A program made the position numbers and the translations under genes. A DNA stretch of 35,256 nucleotides from positions 1,963 to 37,218 of the forward strand of contig SUXG01000022.1 of the NCBI GenBank assembly GCA_015061085.1, given 5' to 3'. Origin of the DNA: Bacteroidales bacterium (GTDB taxonomy: Bacteria > Bacteroidota > Bacteroidia > Bacteroidales > Muribaculaceae). Below are positions 26,751 through 35,186 of this stretch, piece by piece; position 1 is the first letter of the stretch, and each line of letters opens with the position of its first letter. Under the pieces are notes generated by a model. The model did no database searches and was not told the origin of the DNA. It was given only the letters and a program-made list of their open reading frames with translations.

Positions 26751-29700
26751 TTAATTATTAAAATAATCTAATATCTCCAACATCAGACGATTTCTTTGCT
26801 CGAAATCTATAATTGCTTCAAATGGGATTGACATTACGATAGATTTGCTGTTTCCGTCATCTTTTATTATAGCAGCTCCAAAATCAGTGTCAGAAAATTT
26901 CATGAACACTTCTGCGCCAACCATTGTGTTAGGAGACAATAAATCAGGTCTTTCGACTATATAGTTTTTGTCGTTCAGGTGATTATTGTAAGTGTAGCGT
27001 TCTTCCGAGAATGATCCGTTTTGGTTTTTGACGACATCAAATCTTGGATTTCTGACTGTCTCGCCTTCTGCCAATGTGCATCCTAATACATTAGACACAA
27101 ATTTTTTGTCCTCCTCCGAAGCTCTTTGGTTTGTCATATCAGAAGCTACATATTGTCCGCTGATGAAAATATTTCCTCCGTTTTGAATGTAGGATGTAAT
27201 CGCTTTTCTGACAGAGGGTGTAAATGTTTTGAATTGCCAACCCGAAGAGCCTTTGCCCATGATTGTTTCCTTTTGTTTTCCAAGTATTATATCGACACAT
27301 TTGTAGTTGTTGAGATTGACAGTTGCGTTTTCCACAGCTTCAATGCTTGATGAAACAAAGCCATATCCGGCATCAGCAATCGACTGACCATGCAGGGCGA
27401 CAAAGTCAAACGTATTGCCGGCAATCTCTTGAGTGATATATCTGTCAGAACTTTTTCCAAATCCGTCACCGGCGCTTCGTCTGAACTCTGTCTGATGACC
27501 GGAGAATGAAACCGTACGAATATATGGCACGCCGAAATCTTCTTCCGATTTGAAACCTGCATTTCCACCATCAGAAAAATAGCCGGGTGCACAGACTCTT
27601 GTAAATCCGTTTACTATCAATACCGGCTTGCTGCCGTCCTCGCTTTCTCTGATAGCAAGCACTTCGCTCGGAAAGCTCATACCTCCCTCGTTGGCTGCGA
27701 CGACTTTAAAGCTATGCACATCGTTATCGTTGACACGTATGTCGAAGGTGGTTGTTTTCGATTCGCCAACTTTATTGAATCCCAAGGATTCGCCGTTTCT
27801 TTCGAATATGATGTATTTTTGCGCCACAGCAGTCGATTCAAGCGAATCGACAGTAGGCTTCCAGCTAAGTCGATATTTTCCTTTACCAACTCTTGTCACA
27901 GCAAACGACCTCACCGGCAAGGGTTGAATGACGACTTCTCTGTTTTTTCTTTCTGCGATGAATTTTGCCATTGCTTTGTAGATCGAACGGCTGACGATAA
28001 ACTGAAAACGAGGGTCTAATCCATACTGCATATCGCCAAAATTCTGATGCGACAGGAGTTCAATTAAAGTGGTTGGAACTTCGGGTACACGTGCTTCGAC
28101 GTATGATTTATCCCACATCGAACGTCGTTTCCATTCCGGAGCGACAGAGTTTTTGACATCCATTGTTATTTGGCGCATTACCATGTCGGTCAGCACTCTT
28201 GAATTGCTTCGTGGCGTTCCGTCTTTATAAGAAGCACCGTTATCTGTGTAATAAATACCCAAGGTTCCGACGATGCTGTCGTCAGCTCTTTTTCCCGCGT
28301 CGGAATGGAGTGCGAATGCTAAGTCTATGGGCAAATTGAGGCCCTTTTGATTTGGCAACACTCTGCTACCACCTGCAAGATAGTTTACCCACAAACCACG
28401 AGATGTGTAGTCATCCTTATAGTCATCGGCTCCTTGATAGGGAGAATAGACCGAATCGGGAAATCCTGCCCAATGGAGCCAATAACGAGCTCCTTCCAAA
28501 TACCTCGGATAGTTTGATATTCTGAATATTGGTTCTGACTTGACGGGTGTCTCCTTCACCGGATTTTCTACCGACACAGAGTCAGGCGTTTCGAGTTCGT
28601 CTGTCTCATCGTTAGCATCTTCTTCGCTTTCTTCCATATCTTTTTCCGACTCTGAGGATTGCGATAAATTGTTATATAATTGGTCGGATTCTTGTGGTGT
28701 CGAAGGGTCATAATAGACATCGCTTCGTCTGTTGCTTCTTGATATATTGCCCATGCCACCACCGATTTTAACTGCATCGGCTGTCACGACTTTGCCTGAT
28801 GATTTTGCAGAGATATTCGACAATGTGACCACAGGCTCAACATCGCTGTAGCCTTCTTCTAATGGGAATGTGCCGAGATATATCCATGTGCCGCCTCCCA
28901 TTGTTTGGTTGACGGTGAATTGTCGGGAGCCCCCCGAATAATAAACTGTGTAAAGCGCATCGGAAGTGGAATTTTCCACTGTCTTATAGCTGACATAGAT
29001 CGCATACTCGCCGTTTTCGGGTATATCGGCATACCATGCTGCCAACGATTCTTTCCCAGACATGATGGTTGTGGTCTGACGATATGTGCCGACTTCAAAC
29101 GGATTTTCTGTATCACGAAAGTCTTTCAAGTCGTAAATAAATCCTTCGCCTTCGCCATTTTCCCATCTCTTGATGCCTTCCAATTCTTTGTAATAAGGTT
29201 GAGAGAACAAATCGCCTCCTTCATTCAAATCATTATCGACAATAACTTCATTGCGATTGATGTCACGCTCACGAGGCAAGAACACGTAAGCACCTGCATT
29301 TTCCAACATCGGAGTCAGGAACGGCAGTATGTAGCTCATCGTAAAGACGTCTTCCGCCGTTTCAAACAGTAGTGGGCGTTGCCAATACCAACCACTCGCA
29401 CCCGGCTTGAAGTATCGACCATGACTATGCCAAAGAGCTATTAAATCGCCCTGCATTCCTTTCGATGTACTTGCATATTGGTCTTTTGCCCATACAAACG
29501 GGATGTTCTTACGATACTGTTCGGGCAATTTATCTACCTTATTGATGTAGTATGCCAACGATCGCTTACCGACGTTAAGGCTTATCGCGAGATTTTTCAA
29601 CGAGTCAGGCATCGCATCAACCACAACATCTTTCAACTCCGTTATAAATTCTTGTGTCACCGGCAGATAAGTAAAGTTTTCATTCAAACCCACCTTTGTA

Positions 29701-30047
29701 ACTTGAAGCGTTTTATCCGGCTTTACTGAATTGACTCTCAGCCCTCCGGGATTTAAATTATCGGGTACCCACTTCAATACGGCAGTATTTATCGACAATG
29801 TCAATGAGTCGCTGAGTATCTGCTCCTGTGGGACTGCCTTCTTGACGGTTTTCTTCTTAGAACGTTTCTTTCGCTTAGAACTTTTTCTCTTACTTGATTT
29901 GCGCTTCTTGGAGTATTTCTTTTTAGCTGAGGACGTAGCCTGTGCCGACACACTGCTTTCTGTCGATGATGGATATGCTATCGCATCCGAAAATGCGATT
30001 GAAATTATTATTACGAATAATATTCTTAATAGTCTTTTTAATTTCAT
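26751..30047 (-). CDS. Giant exported N-acetylmuramoyl-L-alanine amidase with inserted domain
   Basis: This 1098-residue protein has a signal peptide (1-24), a Lys/Arg/Ser-rich stretch (41-71), then an Amidase_3 catalytic fold in two pieces. The first piece has ALWHSHGRYF (204-213), Glu229 in LLFETAEDVF and VFLPRERDINRNE. The second has DLAFALHSDAG (575-585) and VPTTLIELLSHQNF (657-670, Glu663). They are separated by about 280 residues holding a beta-sandwich (about 305-430, golvesin/xanthan-lyase-like) and an acidic linker (464-489). A fibronectin III domain (706-800) and a ThuA/glutamine-amidotransferase-like Rossmann domain (about 805-1098) follow. It should strip stem peptides from peptidoglycan outside the inner membrane. 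It is the first gene of the wall-recycling run. Annotators often call such proteins xanthan lyase; the zinc motifs argue for amidase. Confidence 0.85.
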   Translation of the reverse strand: MKLKRLLRILFVIIISIAFSDAIAYPSSTESSVSAQATSSAKKKYSKKRKSSKRKSSKRKKRSKKKTVKKAVPQEQILSDSLTLSINTAVLKWVPDNLNPGGLRVNSVKPDKTLQVTKVGLNENFTYLPVTQEFITELKDVVVDAMPDSLKNLAISLNVGKRSLAYYINKVDKLPEQYRKNIPFVWAKDQYASTSKGMQGDLIALWHSHGRYFKPGASGWYWQRPLLFETAEDVFTMSYILPFLTPMLENAGAYVFLPRERDINRNEVIVDNDLNEGGDLFSQPYYKELEGIKRWENGEGEGFIYDLKDFRDTENPFEVGTYRQTTTIMSGKESLAAWYADIPENGEYAIYVSYKTVENSTSDALYTVYYSGGSRQFTVNQTMGGGTWIYLGTFPLEEGYSDVEPVVTLSNISAKSSGKVVTADAVKIGGGMGNISRSNRRSDVYYDPSTPQESDQLYNNLSQSSESEKDMEESEEDANDETDELETPDSVSVENPVKETPVKSEPIFRISNYPRYLEGARYWLHWAGFPDSVYSPYQGADDYKDDYTSRGLWVNYLAGGSRVLPNQKGLNLPIDLAFALHSDAGKRADDSIVGTLGIYYTDNGASYKDGTPRSNSRVLTDMVMRQITMDVKNSVAPEWKRRSMWDKSYVEARVPEVPTTLIELLSHQNFGDMQYGLDPRFQFIVSRSIYKAMAKFIAERKNREVVIQPLPVRSFAVTRVGKGKYRLSWKPTVDSLESTAVAQKYIIFERNGESLGFNKVGESKTTTFDIRVNDNDVHSFKVVAANEGGMSFPSEVLAIRESEDGSKPVLIVNGFTRVCAPGYFSDGGNAGFKSEEDFGVPYIRTVSFSGHQTEFRRSAGDGFGKSSDRYITQEIAGNTFDFVALHGQSIADAGYGFVSSSIEAVENATVNLNNYKCVDIILGKQKETIMGKGSSGWQFKTFTPSVRKAITSYIQNGGNIFISGQYVASDMTNQRASEEDKKFVSNVLGCTLAEGETVRNPRFDVVKNQNGSFSEERYTYNNHLNDKNYIVERPDLLSPNTMVGAEVFMKFSDTDFGAAIIKDDGNSKSIVMSIPFEAIIDFEQRNRLMLEILDYFNN

Positions 30048-30331
30048 ACTGATTTCATCTATATTTATATAGCATTATTTCACTCTGTCTTCTTTGCTAC
30101 AAAATTAATAAATTTACGGTTGTAATAGGCTTTCATTATGACAAATTTTGATAAAAAAGTTTAGGTAACTAATGAACGTAACGTAAAATCTTTCGATTAA
30201 TATCCACAACCGCCGATTATAGGGACTTCTAAAAATTCCTTATATAATAATCGAGACAATAATTTTGTGATTTATCTTATAATCACTAACTTTGCAATAA
30301 TTAAACATTAAAACCTAAATTTTAAGACATT
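30048..30331. other. Divergent intergenic region, amidase operon / fumarase
   Basis: No gene is seen. It holds the fumarase promoter on the plus strand and, on the minus strand, a promoter-like TAATTTTG (30100-30107) for the amidase operon that lacks a clear -33 partner. A start near 30094 would give a leader of roughly 45 nt. Confidence 0.5.
30264..30294 (+). promoter_or_regulatory. Bacteroidetes-type promoter of fumarase with inverted repeat in spacer
   Basis: TTTG (30264-30267) and TAACTTTG (30287-30294) are 19 bp apart, matching the consensus in full. The inverted repeat GTGATT-N8-AATCAC (30267-30286) fills the spacer and is a candidate operator. Transcription should start near 30300, about 30 nt before the ATG. 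Confidence 0.8.
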
Positions 30332-31981
30332 ATGGCTAATAAACCATTTCACTATCAGGAGCCGTTTCCATTAGGTCCTGATACTACTGAATATCAACTT
30401 TTGACAAAGGACTATGTAAAGGTTGAAAACTGGAACGGTCACGAAATGCTTGTTGTTGATCCCGAGGCATTGACAATTCTTTCGAATGCCGCTTCTCACA
30501 ACAATTCATTCATGCTTCGTCGCGAGCATAATCAAATGGTAGCAAAAATTCTATCTGACCCGGAAGCATCTGAAAACGATAAATTTGTGGCTTTGACAAT
30601 GTTGCGCAATGCTGAAGTAGCAGCTAAAGGCGTACTTCCATTCTGTCAAGACACCGGCACAGCTATAGTTGCCGCTTACAAAGGACAACAAGTTTGGACC
30701 GGATGCAACGACGAAGAAAAGATTTCTCTCGGTATCTACAAAACATACACAGAAAACAATCTTCGCTACTCGCAAAATGCTCCTCTCAACATGTATGACG
30801 AGGTTAACACAGGATGCAACCTCCCTGCTCAAATCGAAATACACGCTGAAGAAGGCGACGAGTATAAATTCTTATTTGTAGCCAAGGGTGGCGGTTCTGC
30901 CAACAAGACATACCTCTATCAAGAGACTAAAGCCATTCTAAATCCGAAGACTCTTGTTCCATTCCTTATTGAGAAGATGAAGACACTCGGCACAGCCGCT
31001 TGTCCTCCTTACCACATCGCATTCGTTATCGGTGGCACATCTGCCGAAGCAAACCTTGCCGCTGTCAAGAAAGCTTCTGTCAAATACTATGACAATCTTC
31101 CGACAGAAGGCAACGAGTACGGACGTGCTTTCCGCGACATAGAATTAGAAAAAGAATTGACCGAAGCTGCCCACAACCTTGGTCTTGGCGCTCAATTCGG
31201 TGGTAAATATTTTGCTCACGACATCCGCGTAATCCGTCTGCCACGCCACGGAGCAAGCTGTCCTGTCGGAATGGGTGTCAGCTGTTCTGCCGACCGCAAC
31301 GTCAAGGCGAAAATCAATCGCGATGGCCTTTGGATTGAAAAGCTCGATGAATTCCCCGGCGAATTAATTCCGGAAGAAATGAGAAATGCAGGCGAAGGCG
31401 AAGTTGTCAGCATCGACCTCAATCGTCCTATGGCTGAAGTCCTTGCAGAACTCGACAAATACCCTGTATCAACTCGACTCTCTCTAAAGGGCACAATCAT
31501 CGTCGGTCGCGACATCGCTCACGCCAAGATTAAAGAGCGTCTCGACAATGGAGAAGAAATGCCTCAATACCTCAAAGACCACCCTATCTACTATGCCGGT
31601 CCTGCAAAAAAACCGGAAGGCTACGCTTCAGGATCGTTCGGCCCAACGACTGCAGGTCGCATGGACTCTTACGTCGATCAATTCCAAGCTGCCGGTGGTT
31701 CTATGATTATGATTGCAAAGGGTAATCGCAGCCAACAAGTGACCGACGCTTGCCACAAGCATGGTGGCTTCTACCTCGGCTCTATCGGTGGTCCTGCGGC
31801 AATACTGGCACAAAACTCTATCAAGAGCGTTGAACTTGTCGAATACCCTGAACTCGGCATGGAAGCAATTTGGAAAATCGAAGTCGAAAACTTCCCTGCA
31901 TTCATCCTTGTCGATAACAAAGGCAACGATTTCTTCAAGCAAATCAAACCTCGCTGCTCTGAATGCTCTCTGAATAAATAA
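30332..31981 (+). CDS. Class I (iron-sulfur) fumarate hydratase
   Basis: The 549-residue protein interconverts fumarate and malate using a [4Fe-4S] cluster. It has the length of E. coli FumA/FumB and the three cluster cysteines at the same numbers: Cys105 in [10 protein letters not shown], Cys224 in TAACPPYH and Cys318 in GVSCSADRN. Other family blocks are [28 protein letters not shown] and [19 protein letters not shown]. In Bacteroidales the enzyme mostly runs in reverse, feeding fumarate reduction to succinate. C-ending codons for Tyr, Phe, Asn and Ile are notably more frequent than in neighbouring genes, suggesting strong expression. It has its own promoter and terminator. Confidence 0.95.
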   Translation: MANKPFHYQEPFPLGPDTTEYQLLTKDYVKVENWNGHEMLVVDPEALTILSNAASHNNSFMLRREHNQMVAKILSDPEASENDKFVALTMLRNAEVAAKGVLPFCQDTGTAIVAAYKGQQVWTGCNDEEKISLGIYKTYTENNLRYSQNAPLNMYDEVNTGCNLPAQIEIHAEEGDEYKFLFVAKGGGSANKTYLYQETKAILNPKTLVPFLIEKMKTLGTAACPPYHIAFVIGGTSAEANLAAVKKASVKYYDNLPTEGNEYGRAFRDIELEKELTEAAHNLGLGAQFGGKYFAHDIRVIRLPRHGASCPVGMGVSCSADRNVKAKINRDGLWIEKLDEFPGELIPEEMRNAGEGEVVSIDLNRPMAEVLAELDKYPVSTRLSLKGTIIVGRDIAHAKIKERLDNGEEMPQYLKDHPIYYAGPAKKPEGYASGSFGPTTAGRMDSYVDQFQAAGGSMIMIAKGNRSQQVTDACHKHGGFYLGSIGGPAAILAQNSIKSVELVEYPELGMEAIWKIEVENFPAFILVDNKGNDFFKQIKPRCSECSLNK

Positions 31982-32001
31982 TTTCGATATCACATACCAT
32001 A

Positions 32002-32034
32002 AAAATAGCTCGCCATTTGATAGCGAGCTATTTT
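32002..32034. terminator. Bidirectional terminator between fumarase and cydB
   Basis: A perfect 12-bp inverted repeat AAAATAGCTCGC / GCGAGCTATTTT with a 9-nt loop lies 20 bp after the fumarase stop and 40 bp past the cydB stop. T-rich flanks on both strands let it serve both convergent transcripts. Confidence 0.9.
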
Positions 32035-32074
32035 ATTATCATTAAAAGCAAAAATCGTCTGAGAACTTCTGCGA

Positions 32075-33217
32075 TTAATACTTTTCGTTGTTTTTGAGTT
32101 CGTCGTTCGTAAGCGACTTGGCATCCATTTTGCGCCAGAAATATGCTATGTATGCGACAACAAATGGTATTATCAACGACACAACAGACATCGCTGTCAA
32201 TGTAAATTCGCTTGACGAGCTGTTAGTCAGCGTCAATGAGCTTTGCAAATCGTGATACGAAGGATAGTAGGCTGTGCCGTTATAGCCTGCGATCATAAAT
32301 ACTGCCATGACCACCAACACTGTGCCGACTCCCGACCACCAAATACCTCTGTTATACGTTTTTCTCACAAGGGTCAACACTACTCCCAACACAAACAATA
32401 TCGCACCGACCAAGAATATCGCAAGGACGACAGGCATCTCTATCAAGTTGGCAAAATATTTTCCCGCTTGCAACGAAACAACGCCGGCGTCATCGACTGC
32501 ATAGCCATCCATTGTCAGAAGCTGAGCCAATACGACTACAAGCATCACCAAGAACAATACGAAGAACACCATGAGGTAACGGCGTAGCTTCTCGCCTAAT
32601 TTCGATTCGTTGATATTATTGATAAGATACAAAGCACCAAGACAAACAACTAAGAAAAAGACCATCAATCCGAACTCCACGTTGAATGGATTACCGACAG
32701 CCTCAAGACCTCGCCAATCGTTGCACCATTGGCTGATGACAGGAGCACCAATATTTCCTACAGCGTCTTTATTGACCACAAAATCCGAACCCGTAAAGAA
32801 TGTGCCCACTGCCGTCCCGATAAGTATCGGTGCGAGACATCCGTTAGCCACCAAGAACGCTCTGAAACTCGTCTTTCCCAACAGATTACCTCGTTTGCTC
32901 TGAAACTCGTAGGAAACTGCTTGAAACACAAATGTAATCAAAATCAAAATCCAAACCCAATATGCTCCGCCGAAACTCGTGCTGTAAAACAACGGAAACG
33001 ATGCAAAGAAAGCCCCACCGAATGTCACAAGCGTTGTAAAGGTCAATTCCCACTTGCGACCCGTTGAGTTGACTATCAATTGTCGTTGGTTTTCATCATT
33101 TCCTGCTATGAATATCAAAAAATTAGCGCCTTGGACAAAGAGTAAGAAGACAAGCAATCCGCCAAGCAGCGAAATAAGAAACCACCAGTATTGTTGCAAA
33201 AATTCATACGTAATCAT
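32075..33217 (-). CDS. cydB: Cytochrome bd ubiquinol oxidase subunit II
   Basis: The 380-residue membrane protein has about eight hydrophobic helices. CydB-type features include the N-terminal WWFLISLLGGLLVFLLFVQG (11-30), GRKWELTFTTLVTFGGAFFA (53-72), FPLFYSTSFGGAYWV and YEFQSKRG. CydB is the structural partner of CydA in the quinol oxidase that reduces oxygen to water at very low oxygen levels. It begins 12 bp after the cydA stop and is the last gene of the DUF4492-cydA-cydB operon, ending at the shared terminator. Confidence 0.94.
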   Translation of the reverse strand: MITYEFLQQYWWFLISLLGGLLVFLLFVQGANFLIFIAGNDENQRQLIVNSTGRKWELTFTTLVTFGGAFFASFPLFYSTSFGGAYWVWILILITFVFQAVSYEFQSKRGNLLGKTSFRAFLVANGCLAPILIGTAVGTFFTGSDFVVNKDAVGNIGAPVISQWCNDWRGLEAVGNPFNVEFGLMVFFLVVCLGALYLINNINESKLGEKLRRYLMVFFVLFLVMLVVVLAQLLTMDGYAVDDAGVVSLQAGKYFANLIEMPVVLAIFLVGAILFVLGVVLTLVRKTYNRGIWWSGVGTVLVVMAVFMIAGYNGTAYYPSYHDLQSSLTLTNSSSSEFTLTAMSVVSLIIPFVVAYIAYFWRKMDAKSLTNDELKNNEKY

Positions 33218-33229
33218 AACCTTCTTCTT

Positions 33230-34720
33230 TTAATTATTATTGTTAATTTTCGGACCCTGCTTAATGGCATTAATCATAATTCTGATTTCTGCGACAAGGA
33301 ATAAGGTAAAGATAACCACAAACAGCCAGAATGTCGTTTGAACAGCTGATACACTGACGCTCGAAACAGCCGCTTTGACCGGCAACAAACCCTCAATCAC
33401 CCATGGCTGACGTCCTACCTCTGCGACAATCCAGCCAGCCTGACCGGCTATATAGACAAGTGGTATTGACAATAATGCCACCCATTGAAGCCACCTCATG
33501 TCTTGCAACTTGCCTCTATACTCAAACCAAAACGTCGCAATCATCAACAACAATAAGAAACTGCCTAATCCGACCATTGCTCGGAATGACCAATACACCA
33601 ACGGCACATTAGGAATCAATTCCTGCGGCGAATCAATGTAACCATAGCCAAAATATTCAACATTTTCTTCAAGGCGTGCTCGCGCTTCTTGTGCTGCCAA
33701 TGGATTTTCCTCTTTCAGACTGCGATATTGCTTAAACGACTCGATCGCCACCTTGCCTCGCTCCATTTTTTCTTCTGCCGACAGATGCTCTATGCCTTCG
33801 CTATCGGTGTAACCTTCCAATAGATTATTGATACCGGGGACGTAGCCATTGATGTCGTGTGTTGCCAATATCGATAACATGCCCGGGACTTCAACTCCCG
33901 GAACTATCGAGAACGGCGCCCGCTCGCCTCCATTCTCCAATCCTTCGGCTGCAGCAAGCTTCATCGGCTGATATTGTGCAACATGTATCCCCGACATATC
34001 GCCCGAGAACATTACAGCAAACGTTCCAATGACGCCGACAATTGCCGACACCCTGATGCTTGACAATGCAAAACGTGTCTCACGCTTCTTTAATAGATAC
34101 CAACAACTAATGCCTATTGCAAACACTGCACCTGTCATCCATCCGCTAAATACAGAGTGGAAGAACTTGGATATAGCCACAGGATTGAGCACCAACGCCC
34201 AAAAATCGACCATCTCATGTCGCACTGTATCAGGGTTAAACTCCATACCAACAGGATGTTGCATCCATGAGTTGGCTACCAAAATCCAAACAGCTGAGAT
34301 TGCGGCTCCGATGCCTGTGAGCCATGTAGCCAATAGGTGTGTCTTCTTGCTGACCTTATTCCACCCGAAATACATTATCGCAAAGAATGTCGCTTCCATA
34401 AAGAATGCAAATATACCCTCTATTGCCAACGGTGCACCGAAGATATCGCCGACAAACCACGAATAGTTACTCCAGTTCGTGCCAAATTCGAATTCAAGAA
34501 TGATACCCGTAGCGATACCCACAGCAAAATTAATCCCGAATAGTTTCATCCAAAACTTTGCCGTCTGCTTCCAAAATTCATCTTTCTTTATCACATAAAG
34601 AGTTTCCATCGTCGCCATGATGACCGACAACCCTAATGTCAACGGTACAAAAATCCAATGGTAACCGGCTGTCAATGCAAATTGCAACCTCGACCAATCT
34701 ACTAACGTCATTTCATCCAT
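33230..34720 (-). CDS. cydA: Cytochrome bd ubiquinol oxidase subunit I
   Basis: The 496-residue protein is the haem-bearing subunit of cytochrome bd. It has VDWSRLQFALTAGYHW (7-22) with His21 as haem d/b ligand, Glu101 and Glu109 in IEGIFAFFMEATF, His188 in SKFFHSVFSGW as the haem b558 ligand, Met382 in FRAMVG as the probable second ligand, and GQAGWIVAEVGRQPW (426-440). The quinol-binding loop includes GDMSGIHVAQYQP (240-252). An ATG three codons further in (34711) is an alternative start. The oxidase lets this otherwise anaerobic type of organism use or remove traces of oxygen. It follows the DUF4492 gene by 17 bp. Confidence 0.95.
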   Translation of the reverse strand: MDEMTLVDWSRLQFALTAGYHWIFVPLTLGLSVIMATMETLYVIKKDEFWKQTAKFWMKLFGINFAVGIATGIILEFEFGTNWSNYSWFVGDIFGAPLAIEGIFAFFMEATFFAIMYFGWNKVSKKTHLLATWLTGIGAAISAVWILVANSWMQHPVGMEFNPDTVRHEMVDFWALVLNPVAISKFFHSVFSGWMTGAVFAIGISCWYLLKKRETRFALSSIRVSAIVGVIGTFAVMFSGDMSGIHVAQYQPMKLAAAEGLENGGERAPFSIVPGVEVPGMLSILATHDINGYVPGINNLLEGYTDSEGIEHLSAEEKMERGKVAIESFKQYRSLKEENPLAAQEARARLEENVEYFGYGYIDSPQELIPNVPLVYWSFRAMVGLGSFLLLLMIATFWFEYRGKLQDMRWLQWVALLSIPLVYIAGQAGWIVAEVGRQPWVIEGLLPVKAAVSSVSVSAVQTTFWLFVVIFTLFLVAEIRIMINAIKQGPKINNNN

Positions 34721-34737
34721 AATATATAGCCTTTAAT

Positions 34738-34959
34738 TTAGTTGTCAATATGATTTATTAACTCACTTCCGACATACTCTATCTTCTCTGCCTCATCCTT
34801 GCCGGATAATACAGGCTCAAAGAAAAACAATCGTAAAACCAAAAACAAAACTATTACCTTAAGAAATATTAGAAACCATAACTGCTTTCCCCATGTCATA
34901 TTCTTAAATCCTTCGACATAGAAAAGCCACACACTTTTAATTTTACTTTTCACATTCAT
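34738..34959 (-). CDS. DUF4492 single-helix membrane protein of the cyd operon
   Basis: The 73-residue protein has a basic, amphipathic N-terminus (VKSKIKSVWLFYVEGFKNMT, 3-22), one long hydrophobic helix (about 26-47) and an acidic C-terminus. It matches DUF4492, which is commonly found just ahead of cydA in Bacteroidetes. It is the first gene after the promoter, 17 bp ahead of cydA. By analogy with CydX-like micro-subunits it may stabilise or help assemble the oxidase; this is inferred from location, size and topology only. Confidence 0.85.
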   Translation of the reverse strand: MNVKSKIKSVWLFYVEGFKNMTWGKQLWFLIFLKVIVLFLVLRLFFFEPVLSGKDEAEKIEYVGSELINHIDN

Positions 34960-34975
34960 ATCATATATGATACAA

Positions 34976-35007
34976 CAAAAGTATTAAATTTGTTTTAAAT
35001 TTGCAAA
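34976..35007 (-). promoter_or_regulatory. Bacteroidetes-type promoter of the cyd operon
   Basis: On the minus strand TTTG (35004-35007) and TACTTTTG (34976-34983) are 20 bp apart, a full consensus match. The spacer contains two copies of the 9-mer TTAAATTTG (plus-strand reading, 34984-34992 and 34995-35003) spaced one helical turn apart. A start near 34969 gives a leader of about 10 nt. Confidence 0.75.
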
Positions 35008-35186
35008 TAACTGATACATTTTTCTTTAAATCCTTAAAATTAAGTCCACCAATACAAAAACCATACTTATTCACAACATCTCAAATCCAATTCTACATTT
35101 TTTCTACACAATCACTATCCATTTTATCACTTCTATCTCACCTATAGCATCTATTGATGTCATCCCCTCCTCGCAAACCCTAACCC
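35008..35186. other. Non-coding, strand-skewed intergenic region
   Basis: I see no gene here. From about 35052 to 35186 the plus strand holds only about four G residues but many C, an extreme skew. Runs of CCC at its right end continue into the neighbouring partial ORF. Confidence 0.55.

Noticed and set aside
28905..29372. 155-residue plus-strand ORF
   Set aside because: It lies wholly antisense within the amidase coding region and has no recognisable motif or upstream promoter.
26751..30047. Xanthan lyase or polysaccharide lyase
   Set aside because: Only the inserted beta-sandwich resembles such proteins; the zinc-site segments with His207/His209, Glu229, His581 and Glu663 indicate an amidase.
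34029..34466. 145-residue plus-strand ORF
   Set aside because: It is antisense to cydA, whose haem ligands and family blocks are intact.
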